This document shows positions 8,286 to 17,716 of a DNA stretch of 64,000 bases, piece after piece. Within the stretch, counting starts at the first letter, position 1. Every line of letters begins with the position of its first letter. The DNA is from Micromonospora sp. WMMD980 (GTDB lineage: Bacteria; Actinomycetota; Actinomycetes; Mycobacteriales; Micromonosporaceae). Under the pieces are notes generated by a model. That model was not told where the DNA came from and did not search any database. It saw only the letters and a program-made list of their open reading frames with translations. The position numbers were made by a program, and so were the translations under genes. The stretch lies in assembly GCF_029626035.1 (NCBI RefSeq), contig NZ_JARUBE010000003.1, positions 4,154,001 through 4,218,000 on the forward strand, in the 5' to 3' direction.

Positions 8286-9812
8286 GTGATTGCCGTGGTA
8301 ACACTGCTCGCCGCGCCGGCGGAACCACTCACGAACGCCGGCGACACGCAACTCGTCATCGCGGCCCTGCTGGGCATCGCCGCGGTGGTGCTGCTCATCG
8401 CCTGGGGCAAGGTGCACCCGTTCCTGGCGCTGATCCTCGGCGCCGCGGTGCTGGGCGTGGTCGCCGGCGTCTCCGCCGACAAGGTCGTCACCTCGTTCAG
8501 CGGCGGGGTCGGCTCCACGGTCGGCGGCGTCGGCCTGCTGATCGCGCTCGGCGCGATGATCGGCGGCATGCTCGCCGAGTCGGGCGGGGCGGACAGCATC
8601 GTCGAACGGGTCGTCGGCCGGGTCTCCGGCGGCGCGCTGCCCTGGGCGATGGCCGGGGTGGCCGCGCTCATCGGCCTGCCGCTCTTCTTCGAGGTCGGCG
8701 TGGTGCTGCTGGTGCCGATCGTGCTGCTGGTCTCCCGCCGGGTGGACGTGCCGCTCATGAAGATCGGCATCCCGGCGCTGGCCGGCCTGTCGGTGCTGCA
8801 CGGCCTGGTGCCGCCGCACCCGGGCCCGCTGGTGGCGATCGACGCGCTCGGCGCCAACCTCGGCCAGACGCTCGCGCTGGGCCTGCTGGTGGCGATCCCC
8901 ACGGTGATCATCGCCGGCCCGGTCTTCGGCAACTTCATCGCCCGCTACGTGCCGGCCACCGCGCCCGAGGCGCTGCTGCCCACCCGCCGCGACCTGGCGG
9001 TCGCCGGTGACCGCAGCCCGACCCGCCCGGGTGACGGCCGGGTCGACGCCGACGGCGACCTGGTCACCGAGGACGACCTTCTCAACCCCGGCGCGGGGCG
9101 TCCGGGCGCGTCGATCGACGAGCCGGCCGGGCCGCGCTCCCGCCGCGCGCCCGCCCTCTGGGCCGCCGTGGTCACCGTGCTGCTGCCGGTGGTGCTGATG
9201 CTGCTGCGGGCCGTCGGCGAGCTGACCCTCGACGAGGGCACCGCCGGCCGCAGGGCGCTGGACATCGCCGGCACCCCGATCGTGGCCCTGCTCGCCGGCG
9301 TCATCTTCGCCATGATCTTCCTGGGCTACCGCAACGGCTTCAGCCGCAGCCAGGTCTCCGGCTTCCTGGGCGGCTCGCTGCCGGCGATCGCCGGCATCCT
9401 GCTGATCGTCGCCGCCGGCGGTGGTTTCAAGCAGGTCCTGGTCGACGCCGGCGTGGGCAACCTGGTCGCGAACGCGGCCGAGGGCGCCAACCTGTCACCG
9501 CTGCTGCTGGGCTGGCTGGTCGCGGTCGGCATCCGGGTCGCCACCGGCTCGGCGACGGTCGCCACCATCACCGCCGCCGGCATCGTCGCGCCGCTGGCCG
9601 GCACGCTCCAGGGCCCCGAGGTGGCGCTGCTGGCGCTGGCGGTCGGCTGCGGCTCGCTGTTCTTCTCGCACGTCAACGACGCCGGTTTCTGGCTGGTCAA
9701 GGAATACTTCGGGCTGACCGTGGGGCAGACCATCAAGAGCTGGTCGGTGATGGAGACCATCATTTCCGTGGTCGGCTTCCTCGGCGTCCTCCTGCTCGAC
9801 GTCTTCATCTAG
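8286..9812 (+). CDS. gntP: gluconate:H+ symporter, GntP family
   Basis: A 508-residue membrane transporter of the GntP family with about 12 hydrophobic segments. Family features include the early LIAWGKVHPFLALILGA, GLIALPLFFEVG-type segment (IGLPLFFEVGVVLLVPI) and LHGLVPPHPGPLVAI. A hydrophilic, mostly acidic and Arg-rich loop of about 60 residues (around 235-295) separates the two halves and is longer than in enteric homologues. It imports gluconate for the upstream kinase; 13 bp separate the genes, so they form an operon. The GTG at 8286 overlaps weak AGAGGT; a later GTG at 8295 is possible. Confidence 0.87.
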   Translation: MIAVVTLLAAPAEPLTNAGDTQLVIAALLGIAAVVLLIAWGKVHPFLALILGAAVLGVVAGVSADKVVTSFSGGVGSTVGGVGLLIALGAMIGGMLAESGGADSIVERVVGRVSGGALPWAMAGVAALIGLPLFFEVGVVLLVPIVLLVSRRVDVPLMKIGIPALAGLSVLHGLVPPHPGPLVAIDALGANLGQTLALGLLVAIPTVIIAGPVFGNFIARYVPATAPEALLPTRRDLAVAGDRSPTRPGDGRVDADGDLVTEDDLLNPGAGRPGASIDEPAGPRSRRAPALWAAVVTVLLPVVLMLLRAVGELTLDEGTAGRRALDIAGTPIVALLAGVIFAMIFLGYRNGFSRSQVSGFLGGSLPAIAGILLIVAAGGGFKQVLVDAGVGNLVANAAEGANLSPLLLGWLVAVGIRVATGSATVATITAAGIVAPLAGTLQGPEVALLALAVGCGSLFFSHVNDAGFWLVKEYFGLTVGQTIKSWSVMETIISVVGFLGVLLLDVFI

Positions 9813-9857
9813 CCGGCCGCCGCGCCGGCCCGCCTGGGCGGATGTCCGTCCGCGACC

Positions 9858-9986
9858 GCCTTTGGAGCTGATAGCACCGACGACTCGGTCGGTCATGCCG
9901 ACCGGCGGCGCTGTCGGGGACAGCGGGCACGGCCGGGCGCGGGCCCCGCCGGCCGGTGACATCACCAACGACTCAGCTCCAAAGGC
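9858..9986. repeat. 129-bp segment bounded by a perfect 14-bp inverted repeat
   Basis: GCCTTTGGAGCTGA at 9858-9871 is repeated exactly as TCAGCTCCAAAGGC at 9973-9986. It lies between gntP and the ABM gene. It could be a MITE-like remnant or an extended hairpin at the end of the gntKP transcript. No flanking target duplication is visible. The rest of the 9813-10085 gap shows nothing else. Confidence 0.6.
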
Positions 9987-10085
9987 AGTCCGAAGCGCAC
10001 TCTGGCGGAGACGCGGAGACGCGGACGAACCGGCGGGACCGGTCCGCGGAGCGCCGCCGCCGAGGTCGGGCGGCGGCGGTGGCGG

Positions 10086-10370
10086 TCAGGGGGCCTCGAC
10101 GCCGGCGATGCGGAACTTGTGCACCTCGGCGCCGAGGATCGCCGTGATCTGCTCGGCGTCCGGTCCGGAACTCCGGAACGCGAGCAACTGCTCGTCGGAC
10201 TCCCACCGCTCGTACACGTTGATCCGGCCCGGCTCGACCAGGTCGGCGCTGACCGCGAAGTCGACGCAGCCGGGCGCGGCGCGGGCGGCGCGGACGGCGT
10301 CGGCGCAGGACGCCAGATAGGCGTCCCGCCGGGCCGGATCGACGTAGAGGGTGCCGGCGACGATGAACAT
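10086..10370 (-). CDS. antibiotic biosynthesis monooxygenase (ABM) domain protein
   Basis: A 94-residue single ABM-fold protein: MFIVAGTLYVDPARRD, GCVDFAVSADLVEPGRINVYERWESDEQL and a C-terminal helix. Members are small dimeric cofactor-less monooxygenases, heme oxygenases or quinol monooxygenases; the specific substrate cannot be read. The ATG at 10370 begins the conserved first strand. It lies 35 bp downstream of the TipA-like regulator gene on the same strand and probably shares its transcript, which suggests a role in responding to a toxic aromatic or drug-like compound. That role is inference. Confidence 0.83.
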   Translation of the reverse strand: MFIVAGTLYVDPARRDAYLASCADAVRAARAAPGCVDFAVSADLVEPGRINVYERWESDEQLLAFRSSGPDAEQITAILGAEVHKFRIAGVEAP

Positions 10371-10405
10371 CCGGCCATCGTGCCAGGAGTGCCGGCGATG
10401 CCGGG

Positions 10406-11164
10406 TCAGGACCGGCTGATCGCGTTGGCGTGGATCGCCTCGTTCAGATAGGCGGCCATCCCCGGCCGGATCGCCTCGAAGTACGCGGTGAACCGGGGGT
10501 CCGCCACGTACATGTCGGCCAGCCCGGTGTGCATCTCCAGCGGGCAGTCGTACCACCACTCGGTGATGAGCCGGCGGTGCTCCTCGGCCAGCGCCATCGC
10601 CTCCGGCCCGTCGGCCGGCGCGCCCGAGTCCATCAGCGCGGCGAACCGCCGGCCCCAGTCCTCGTTCACCTCCTTGTTGCGCAGCCAGTCCTCCTTCGAG
10701 TAGCGACCGGCCCGCTCCTGCGACTGCCGGTACGCCTCGGTGTCGCCCCAGCGCCGCTCGACCTCCTCGGCGTGCTCGTCCGGGTCGACGTCCCCGAACA
10801 CCTCGAACCGCTCCTCCGGCGTCAGGTGGATCCCCAACTTCCTCGCCTCCATCGCGCGTTCGATCGCCGCCACCATCTCCTGGAGCTTGCCGATCCGCCC
10901 GGACAGCAGCTCGTGCTGCCGGTTCAGGTGCGCCACCGGGTCGGCGGCCGGGTCGTCCAGGATCTCGGCGATCTCGTCCAGCGGGAACCCCAGCTCGCGG
11001 TAGTAACGGATGAGCTGCAGGCGGTCCAGGTCCGCGTCGTCGTAGCGGCGGTAGCCCGCCGGCGTGCGTCCGCTGGGCCGCAACAGCCCGACCTCGTCGT
11101 AATGGTGGAGCGTGCGGACCGTCACCCGGGCCGCACGCGCCACCTGTCCCACCGTGTATGCCAT
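10406..11164 (-). CDS. MerR-family regulator with TipAS drug-binding domain
   Basis: A 252-residue protein with an N-terminal MerR winged helix (YTVGQVARAARVTVRTLHHYDEVGLL, residues 3-28, and SGRTPAGYRRYDDADLDRL), a coiled-coil linker (residues 80-110) and a C-terminal TipAS-type all-helical domain ending in MADMYVADPRF-like LADMYVADPRFTAYFE. TipA-type regulators bind thiopeptides and other multidrug ligands and activate their own promoter. Length matches TipAL. The ABM gene follows directly and is the likely co-regulated gene. ATG 11164 is preceded by GGGAGGGAACC. Confidence 0.9.
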   Translation of the reverse strand: MAYTVGQVARAARVTVRTLHHYDEVGLLRPSGRTPAGYRRYDDADLDRLQLIRYYRELGFPLDEIAEILDDPAADPVAHLNRQHELLSGRIGKLQEMVAAIERAMEARKLGIHLTPEERFEVFGDVDPDEHAEEVERRWGDTEAYRQSQERAGRYSKEDWLRNKEVNEDWGRRFAALMDSGAPADGPEAMALAEEHRRLITEWWYDCPLEMHTGLADMYVADPRFTAYFEAIRPGMAAYLNEAIHANAISRS

Positions 11165-11218
11165 GGTTCCCTCCCTTCCACGACCGAGGCTCCCGCCTCC
11201 CGCGGCGTGAGGGTCAAG

Positions 11219-11851
11219 TCAGGTGGTGATTCTCTCCTGCGCCGGAGCGGCGAAGGCGGCGTTCGCCGGGGTACGCACGGCGTGCACCAGGCCGGCGGCC
11301 GAGAGCAGCAGGAGCAGCGCCGCGCCGAGGTACATGGCCAACGCGCCCTGCTCGGCCTTGCGGCCGAACTCGCTGAAGCCGTACGAGGTGAGCAGCAGGC
11401 CGCGCAGCGTCTCGCCCTTGAACACGGTGTCCCGCTGGGCGCTGACGTCGGCGAGCTGCTTCTGCAGGTCGGCCAGGTTGGCGGCCTTCGCCTGCTCGGC
11501 CTGGGCCACCTGCTCGCCCAGCGCGGTCTGCGGCTCGCCGAGGTCGGCGTACGTCTTGCCGCCGGCGATCGACGTCAGGTGCAGGCCGATGAACTCGTTG
11601 GCGTAGCACTCGGCCTGCTTGCCGGTGGTGAGCTGCTGTCCGGCGTACTCGCGCAGGCAGGCCGACTTCTGCTCCTCGTCGGTGAGCTGTCCGGCCGGCT
11701 TGAAGCTGATGTGCTGGGCGGCGAGCTGGTCGTGCACGTAGTTGTTGGCGAAGTTGGCGTTCGTCGTCAGGACGACGCCGACGACGAGCAGCAGGACCGC
11801 GAGACCCAGTCCGCAGATGCTGAACAACAGGTCGAGTGTGCGTCGCTTCAT
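11219..11851 (-). CDS. two-helix membrane protein, unknown function
   Basis: A 210-residue protein with an N-terminal membrane helix (ICGLGLAVLLLVVGVVL), a long extracytoplasmic segment (about residues 30-165) with two cysteines (SACLREYAG and AECYANEF) and coiled-coil character (VAQAEQAKAANLADLQKQLADV), then a C-terminal helix (ALAMYLGAALLLLLSAAGLV). No enzyme motif is seen. The start is ATG 11851. The gene is followed by the TipA-like regulator on the same strand, 54 bp away, but there is no obvious functional link. Confidence 0.75.
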   Translation of the reverse strand: MKRRTLDLLFSICGLGLAVLLLVVGVVLTTNANFANNYVHDQLAAQHISFKPAGQLTDEEQKSACLREYAGQQLTTGKQAECYANEFIGLHLTSIAGGKTYADLGEPQTALGEQVAQAEQAKAANLADLQKQLADVSAQRDTVFKGETLRGLLLTSYGFSEFGRKAEQGALAMYLGAALLLLLSAAGLVHAVRTPANAAFAAPAQERITT

Positions 11852-11970
11852 CTCTGGCTCCCGGCTGGAGGGGATTGACGAGAACCATCGTGGCGGCGGC
11901 CGGGGTGCCCGGAGCAGGGTCGAACCCCCCGTCCCGGCCGGGACCTTCGACCCGTGTGGGCCCGGGCCGG

Positions 11971-14250
11971 TCAGCGGGTGGCGTCCGCGGCGGCCAGCGC
12001 GGGCAGCAGGTCGGGCAGGGCGGTCGGGCGGCCGTACCGCCAGCCCTGACCCTGCCGGCAGCCGATCGCGGTGACCGCGGCGTGCTGCGCGCCGGTCTCC
12101 ACCCCCTCCGCCACCACCGCCAGGTCGAACGCGCCGGCCAGCCGGTTGACCATCTCCACGGTGGCGTACGCGCGGGCGTCTCCGGCATCCAACCGGGACA
12201 CGAAGGACCTGTCGATCTTCAGCTCGGTGGCCGGGATCCGATGCAGGTAGCTCAGCGACGAGTAGCCGGTGCCGAAGTCGTCGATGGCGATGCGGATGCC
12301 GAGGTCACGCAGTTGCGCCAGCCGGTCGAGCACCGCCTCGCTGCCCTCGATCAACGCCGACTCGGTGAGTTCCAGCGTGAGCGCGCGGGGCGGCAGGCCC
12401 GCCGCGCCCATCGCGCCGGTGACGGTGGCGATCAGGTCGGGCCGGCACAGGTGGGCGGCGGCGATGTTGACCGCGACGGTCACCTCGGGCGCGTGCTCAC
12501 GCCAGGTCGCCGCCGCCCGGCACGCCTCGTGGATCACCCACCGGTCGATGGCCAGGATCAGCCCGGTCTCCTCGGCCAGCGGCAGGAACCGCGCCGGGGT
12601 GAGCACGCCGAGACGGGGATGCCGCCAGCGGACCAGCGCCTCGGCGCTGCGGACCGTGCCGGTGGCCAGGTCGACGATGGGCTGGAACTCCATCAGCAAC
12701 TGGCCCTCGTCGACCGCGCGGCGCAGGTCGGCGATCAGCTCGGCCCGGCTGACCGCCGACTCGCGCAGCTCCGGCGTGCACGTCCGCCAGGCGGACTTGC
12801 CGGACGCCTTCGCCGCGTACATCGCGATGTCGGCGTCGCGGAGCAGGTCGGTGTGCGAGCTGTGCTGCGGGCCGTACTCGGCGACGCCGATGCTGGCCGA
12901 CGGGTGGACGCCGAGGTCCTCCTCGCCGGGCAGCGGTTCGAGCGCGGCGAGCAGCCGGACCGCGAGCCGCTCGGGCGACACCGGGCGGTCCCCGGCGACC
13001 AGCACGGCGAACTCGTCGCCGCCGAGCCGGGCGATCATCCCGTCCGGGCCGATCGCGTCCCGCATGCGCTCCGCGGTGGTGGTGAGCAGGCGGTCCCCGG
13101 CGGCGTGCCCGAACCGGTCGTTGACCTGTTTGAAGCCGTCGAGGTCGAGCAGCACCACGGCGACCGGCCCGCCCTCGCGCAGGGCCCGGCGCAGCCGCCG
13201 GATGAAGGTCAGCCGGTTGGGCAGGCCGGTGAGCTGGTCGGAGTAGGCGAGTCGGCGCAGCCGGGCGACCAGCCGCAGGTTCTCGTTGGCGGCCAGACCC
13301 TGCCGCAGCGCGAGCACCCCGAGCAGCGCCATCATGCCGACGAAGACCAGGTGCGGGGTCTGCCCGGTGGGCCGCCGGGACAGCATCACCGCGACGATCG
13401 CGCCGCCCACCGGCAGGTACGGCAGCGCGACCCGCCACCACGGCGGCAGCGGCGACTCACCGGCGTCGTCGTCGGCGTCCCCGCCGCCCGGCGGCGGGTA
13501 GCGGGTGGCGAGGCCGACCAGCAGGTAGCTCAGCGGCCAGCAGACGTCGACCGGGTGCCCCGGGGCGTAGCTGCCGTGCGCGACGAGGGAGACGTAGACC
13601 GCGTCGGCGCCGGCCCGGATCGCCAGCCCGGCGCCGATCACGGTGAGCGCCCGCCACATGTGCCGGCCCGGCCCGGCGACCGCCACCAGGATGGTGAGCT
13701 GCATCAGGTCGAACATCGGGTAGAGCAGCCCGAACGTGCGCAGCGGGTCGGACAGGTCGGCGTCGGCCAGGTCGCGGAACACCACCACCCAGCCGACCGG
13801 GATGAGGGCCAACGCGACGATCACGCCGTCGAGCAGCGTGCGGGCCTGCCCGACCAGGCTGCGCGGGCCGGCCCGGGAGCACAGCAGCGCGGCGGTGCCG
13901 GTGACGATGCCGGCGGTGAAGAGGCCGCCGACCAGCGGCGTGTGCGGCAGGTCGATCCCGCCGAGCCGTTCCACGGTCCACACCGCCCGGCCCAGCGCGG
14001 CGAGCAGCATGGTGGCCGCGAGGAGCCCCCAGAACCGCCGCAGCGCGACCGGGTGCCGGCGGGCCGCGCCGACGCAGAGCACCGCCGACCAGCTCGACAC
14101 CGCCATCGCACCGAGGTCGCTGACCAGGGCCGCGCCGGGCAGCGCGGCGACGAGCCAGATCATCTCCCCGAGTACGACGACGGCGGCCGCGACGAGTCCG
14201 ACACGGCCGGCGAGCGGTTGACGGGCCGGCGCCGCGACGGCGAGGCTCAC
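11971..14250 (-). CDS. membrane GGDEF-EAL cyclic di-GMP protein
   Basis: A 759-residue protein. The first ~310 residues contain about nine membrane segments forming a sensory module. A GGDEF domain follows (LAYSDQLTGLPNR at about 325, active site RLGGDEFAVLV intact), then an EAL domain (SAEALVRWRHP, ELTESALIEG, IDDFGTGYSSLSYLHR, LKIDRSFV, VVAEGVET). Both catalytic signatures are intact, so it may both make and break c-di-GMP; a regulatory I-site RxxD is not obvious. The start is GTG 14250. The closing QGWRYGRP replaces the usual QGYLFSKP. c-di-GMP controls development in actinomycetes, but no partner lies nearby. Confidence 0.92.
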   Translation of the reverse strand: MSLAVAAPARQPLAGRVGLVAAAVVVLGEMIWLVAALPGAALVSDLGAMAVSSWSAVLCVGAARRHPVALRRFWGLLAATMLLAALGRAVWTVERLGGIDLPHTPLVGGLFTAGIVTGTAALLCSRAGPRSLVGQARTLLDGVIVALALIPVGWVVVFRDLADADLSDPLRTFGLLYPMFDLMQLTILVAVAGPGRHMWRALTVIGAGLAIRAGADAVYVSLVAHGSYAPGHPVDVCWPLSYLLVGLATRYPPPGGGDADDDAGESPLPPWWRVALPYLPVGGAIVAVMLSRRPTGQTPHLVFVGMMALLGVLALRQGLAANENLRLVARLRRLAYSDQLTGLPNRLTFIRRLRRALREGGPVAVVLLDLDGFKQVNDRFGHAAGDRLLTTTAERMRDAIGPDGMIARLGGDEFAVLVAGDRPVSPERLAVRLLAALEPLPGEEDLGVHPSASIGVAEYGPQHSSHTDLLRDADIAMYAAKASGKSAWRTCTPELRESAVSRAELIADLRRAVDEGQLLMEFQPIVDLATGTVRSAEALVRWRHPRLGVLTPARFLPLAEETGLILAIDRWVIHEACRAAATWREHAPEVTVAVNIAAAHLCRPDLIATVTGAMGAAGLPPRALTLELTESALIEGSEAVLDRLAQLRDLGIRIAIDDFGTGYSSLSYLHRIPATELKIDRSFVSRLDAGDARAYATVEMVNRLAGAFDLAVVAEGVETGAQHAAVTAIGCRQGQGWRYGRPTALPDLLPALAAADATR

Positions 14251-14449
14251 GTCGTGCTGGGGGACAACGATGCGCTCCGGCTCTCTTCCAGACGTGCGCC
14301 CTCGGCGACGAGGACCGGACGGCGGACGACGAACGGCGCAAGCCTAGTCAGCGCCGGGAGCCGCCGCCAGAGTCGTGCGTTGTCGGTCACCGGACCTGCG
14401 CGGGCTCGCGGTCCGGCCCGGCGCGGTGGCCGGGCCGGACCTGTCGTCC

Positions 14450-16003
14450 TCACTGGACGCTGACGTTGTCCACGTAGATCGCCGAGGTGCCGCTCGCACC
14501 GGAGCCCGGCACGAACTGCACGCCGATCTCCCGCACGTCGCCGAGGTTGGCCACACCGGACAGCGACAACGACAGGTTCACCCCGGCCGACGTCACCGCC
14601 ACCGTGCCGCCGTCGAACCACTGCCAGCCGGCGCCGGTCTTGACGTACAGCTTGGCCTGACTGCCGGCGCCGAAGCTGCCCCACGGCGCGACCCGCGCGG
14701 TGGCCCGCAACGTGCCGCGCCCGCTCAGGTTGGTGGTGGCGGTCTTCTTCAGGTACGCCGCCCCGGCGGCCAGGTTGACGTCGGACTTGAGTGAGCGGAT
14801 GCCCTGCGAGGCCCACTCGGTGACCTGCCACGGCCCGCCGGTGACGCCTGCGCCGGTCCAGCCCTCGGTGCCGGTCTCGAAGCCGTTGAGCAGCGTCCCG
14901 CCGGACGGGGGCGGGGTGGTGCCGCCGCCACCCGGCTCGGTCACGGCGCCCAGGTCGACCTCGCCCCGGTTGGCGATCCAGGAGTTGTTGAACAGCGTGC
15001 TGCCACCGGAGTTGCGGGCCGGGCCCCAGCCGTCGTTCCAGGCCAGGAAGTAGGAGGTCTTCGGGTAGCTCTGCTGGAACGCGGTGACCCAGCGCCCGTA
15101 GTCGAAGGAGCCCTGGCTGTCCGGCCCGATCTCGGCGAACGCGAACGGCTTGCCCAGCCCGACCAGTTCCCTGTACGCGGACTGGATGCCGGAGACCTGC
15201 GGGTTGTCGTCGTAGGCGTCCATCCCGACGATGTCGACGTAGGAGCCGCCCGGGTAGTAGGCGGTGCGGTTGCCCCGGCTGAAGTCGGCGGAGTAGACCC
15301 AGAGCAGGTTGTCCAGCCCCTTGGTGGTGGTGAGGTAGCCGTACATCTGCTGCCAGACCTGCCGGAACGTGTTGGGGTCGCGGTTGCCCCACCAGAACCA
15401 GTCGCCGTTGACCTCGTGGAACGGCCGGAACAGCACCGGCACCCCGGCGTTCTCCAGGTCCTGGAGGCCGGCGGCCATCTTGTCCTGGAGCTGGCGCCAG
15501 CGGGCGCCGGCGGCGGTGGACGGGTTGAGCAGGTCGGCGAAGTTGCCCATCGGCGTGTTCAGCCCGCCGCCGTTGGCGTTGGCCGGGCTGGGCAGGTGCA
15601 CGCTGATGGTGACCAGGCCCCCGTTGGCGGACCAGGACTTCAGCGACGGGTTGCAGGAGTGGTCGACGAGCGCGGTGATGTCGTTGTTGGTCGCCCAGCC
15701 GGAGCCGTAGTCACAGCTCAGGATCGCCGGGTACTGGCCGGTGGCGGAGCGCAACTCCTCGGTCTGGGTCAGCGAGAAGCCGCTGTTGCTGTAGCCGCCG
15801 AAGAAGCCGGAGGCGATCCGGTTGCTGCTCCGGTTGGGCAGGTGGGCGAGCCAGTTGAGCACGGAGCGGGTGGCGGTGGACGCGTTGGCGTTGACCGGGG
15901 AGACGGTGTGCGCCTCGGCCGGGGTGACGACGGAGAGCGCGGTGGCGGCGGCCAGGACGGTGGCGGCGGCGGTCGACGCGAGGCGGAACCTGCTTCGTCG
16001 CAT
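14450..16003 (-). CDS. secreted GH26 beta-mannanase with C-terminal carbohydrate-binding module
   Basis: A 517-residue secreted enzyme. A signal peptide (MRRSRFRLASTAAATVLAAA, cleavage near AEAHT at about 32) precedes a GH26 catalytic domain with the acid/base Glu in FRPFHEVNGDWFWWG and the nucleophile Glu in FAEIGPD. A Gly/Pro/Thr linker (GGGGTTPPPSGG) leads to a ~150-residue beta-sandwich module (LLNGFETGTEGWTG to SAIYVDNVSVQ) that looks like a mannan-binding CBM. It should cleave beta-1,4-mannan outside the cell. ATG 16003 follows AAAGGTG. A GAAACTTAATC sequence upstream may be a sugar-response operator half-site. Confidence 0.87.
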   Translation of the reverse strand: MRRSRFRLASTAAATVLAAATALSVVTPAEAHTVSPVNANASTATRSVLNWLAHLPNRSSNRIASGFFGGYSNSGFSLTQTEELRSATGQYPAILSCDYGSGWATNNDITALVDHSCNPSLKSWSANGGLVTISVHLPSPANANGGGLNTPMGNFADLLNPSTAAGARWRQLQDKMAAGLQDLENAGVPVLFRPFHEVNGDWFWWGNRDPNTFRQVWQQMYGYLTTTKGLDNLLWVYSADFSRGNRTAYYPGGSYVDIVGMDAYDDNPQVSGIQSAYRELVGLGKPFAFAEIGPDSQGSFDYGRWVTAFQQSYPKTSYFLAWNDGWGPARNSGGSTLFNNSWIANRGEVDLGAVTEPGGGGTTPPPSGGTLLNGFETGTEGWTGAGVTGGPWQVTEWASQGIRSLKSDVNLAAGAAYLKKTATTNLSGRGTLRATARVAPWGSFGAGSQAKLYVKTGAGWQWFDGGTVAVTSAGVNLSLSLSGVANLGDVREIGVQFVPGSGASGTSAIYVDNVSVQ

Positions 16004-16098
16004 GGGGCACCTTTTCGGGTCGGGACGGTGGTGGTGCGGTGCCCACAAGTGCACTACTGAACCGATTAAGTTTCAAGCATGTAAATGAGTTGATACCA

Positions 16099-17571
16099 CT
16101 ACTCCTCGTGGTGCTGCGGTGGGCCACCGTGCGTCCACGGCGTCTCCTCCGGCGCCGGAAACGCGCCACCCGGCAGGAAGCCGTCCGACAGGCCGGTCAG
16201 ACAGACCCGCTCCCCCACCTCCGGCACGCTGCCGGCCGGCGCGGACAACCCCCGACCCATCCCGCCGGACAACTCCAGCACCACAGCGGTCTTCCCGTCC
16301 GCGCCCGGCGTCACGAACACCACAGTCGCGTTCTGCCCCGGCCGGGCCGGCGAATACAGCGTCGCGCCCACCGGCATCGGCACCGGCTCGGTGGTCACCA
16401 CCTGGATCCGGGGCCGCAACACCGGCCGCCTACCCGAGTCGTCCACCCGCTTCGGGTCGGCCAGCGTCACCTCACCCACGAACGCCTCCCCGGCCAGCCG
16501 GTGCTCCGCCATCACCAGCGGATCGTCGTAGGCCCGCTGCACCGCCCACGCGGTCAGCGCCCGCTCCAGCCGCTGCAACCGCAGCGCCGCCGCGACCGCG
16601 CCGTCGCGGCGCGGCTGCGGACCGCCACCGGCGTCCACGTGCTCCGCGAACCCGGTGAACGCGTCCCGGTCACCGGCCCACCGGCCGGCCACCCGCGCGC
16701 CGGGCGGCAGCGCCCGGAGCAACCCGACGCCGCGCCACATCAGCTCCCAGGTCGGCGCGAGCTGGTCGCGCAGCAGCCCGCGGAGTTCGTCGTACGCGGC
16801 GGCGCGGGCGGCCGGGTCGTCCTCGGCCGCCGCGTACGCCTCGATCGCCGGGGCCAGCCGGTGGTTGTCGAAGTCCGGGTCGGTGGCCGGTCCGGCCGGC
16901 GGGCACACCGCCGGATCCTCGGCCCACGCCGCCGCCTCGGCGCCGGTCGACCCCGGCGGCGGATCCAGCCAGCCCAGCACCGCCGGCAGGTGCAGATCCT
17001 CCACCGCGCTCTGCCCGGTCGCCCATTGCAGCGTCAACGCGTCGGTCAACGCCAGCAACGCCGACGAGCCGGGCTGCTCGGCCCGCTCCGCGAAGAACGT
17101 CAACCAGCGGCCCAGCAGCGGCACCGACGGGTGCACCGGATGGTCGCCGTCCGGGCGGCGGAACCGGGTGGACCGGCCGAACAACCGCAGGAACGTGATC
17201 CCGGCCGGGTTCGGCACCAGCAGTTGCGGCGCGTCCACGTAGCGGTGGCGGACGTCGCGGCCCCGGTCCACCGCGACCGCCTCGGTCACCTGACGGAACG
17301 AGTCCAGCCAGGGCAGCAGCACACCGGCCAGCTCGGCGGCGAACGCGAACCGCTGGTCCCGGTTGCGCGGCTGCGGCACGACCAGCAGCCGGGCGTCGTC
17401 CGGCGCGGACCCGACCAGCGCGGCCAGCGGGGCGTTCGCCTCCCCGGCGAGGGACAGCGGCACCAGCACCAGCGGCCGGTCCGACAGGTGCAGGTGCCGG
17501 ACCGTGGCCACCGGCTGGGCCCGGCCGGCGGCGACCGCCTGCGCCCGGGCCAACGCGCGCAGCGTGCTCAC
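16099..17571 (-). CDS. conserved protein of unknown function beside a RecB-like nuclease
   Basis: A 490-residue, Ala/Pro-rich soluble protein with no recognised domain. The last ~110 residues form a beta-rich region (RIQVVTTEPVPMPVGATLY, VVFVTPGADGKTAVVLELS). The start is GTG 17571. The PD-(D/E)XK nuclease gene lies 145 bp upstream on the same strand; together they may form an operon, suggesting a nucleic-acid transaction. Two exact copies of CACGCGACGGTCACC (17607-17621 and 17670-17684) lie in the gap between the genes. Confidence 0.65.
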   Translation of the reverse strand: MSTLRALARAQAVAAGRAQPVATVRHLHLSDRPLVLVPLSLAGEANAPLAALVGSAPDDARLLVVPQPRNRDQRFAFAAELAGVLLPWLDSFRQVTEAVAVDRGRDVRHRYVDAPQLLVPNPAGITFLRLFGRSTRFRRPDGDHPVHPSVPLLGRWLTFFAERAEQPGSSALLALTDALTLQWATGQSAVEDLHLPAVLGWLDPPPGSTGAEAAAWAEDPAVCPPAGPATDPDFDNHRLAPAIEAYAAAEDDPAARAAAYDELRGLLRDQLAPTWELMWRGVGLLRALPPGARVAGRWAGDRDAFTGFAEHVDAGGGPQPRRDGAVAAALRLQRLERALTAWAVQRAYDDPLVMAEHRLAGEAFVGEVTLADPKRVDDSGRRPVLRPRIQVVTTEPVPMPVGATLYSPARPGQNATVVFVTPGADGKTAVVLELSGGMGRGLSAPAGSVPEVGERVCLTGLSDGFLPGGAFPAPEETPWTHGGPPQHHEE

Positions 17572-17716
17572 CGTGACCCCTCGACCCGCCGTCGGAGCCC
17601 GGCGGACACGCGACGGTCACCCCACATCCGACCCACCGGCGCGGCACCACCCGACACCGCCCCGGCGGGCACGCGACGGTCACCTGGCGGGGGTCGACGC
17701 GCGCTTCGGGGCGTAC

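Noticed and set aside
6452-8938. An 828-codon open frame antisense to gntK and gntP
   Set aside because: It is the third-position shadow of two well-supported genes; its product is low-complexity His/Arg/Gly-rich with no ribosome-binding site.
11836-14463. An 875-codon open frame opposite the GGDEF-EAL gene
   Set aside because: GC-driven shadow frame with no protein-like composition; the opposite strand has intact catalytic motifs.
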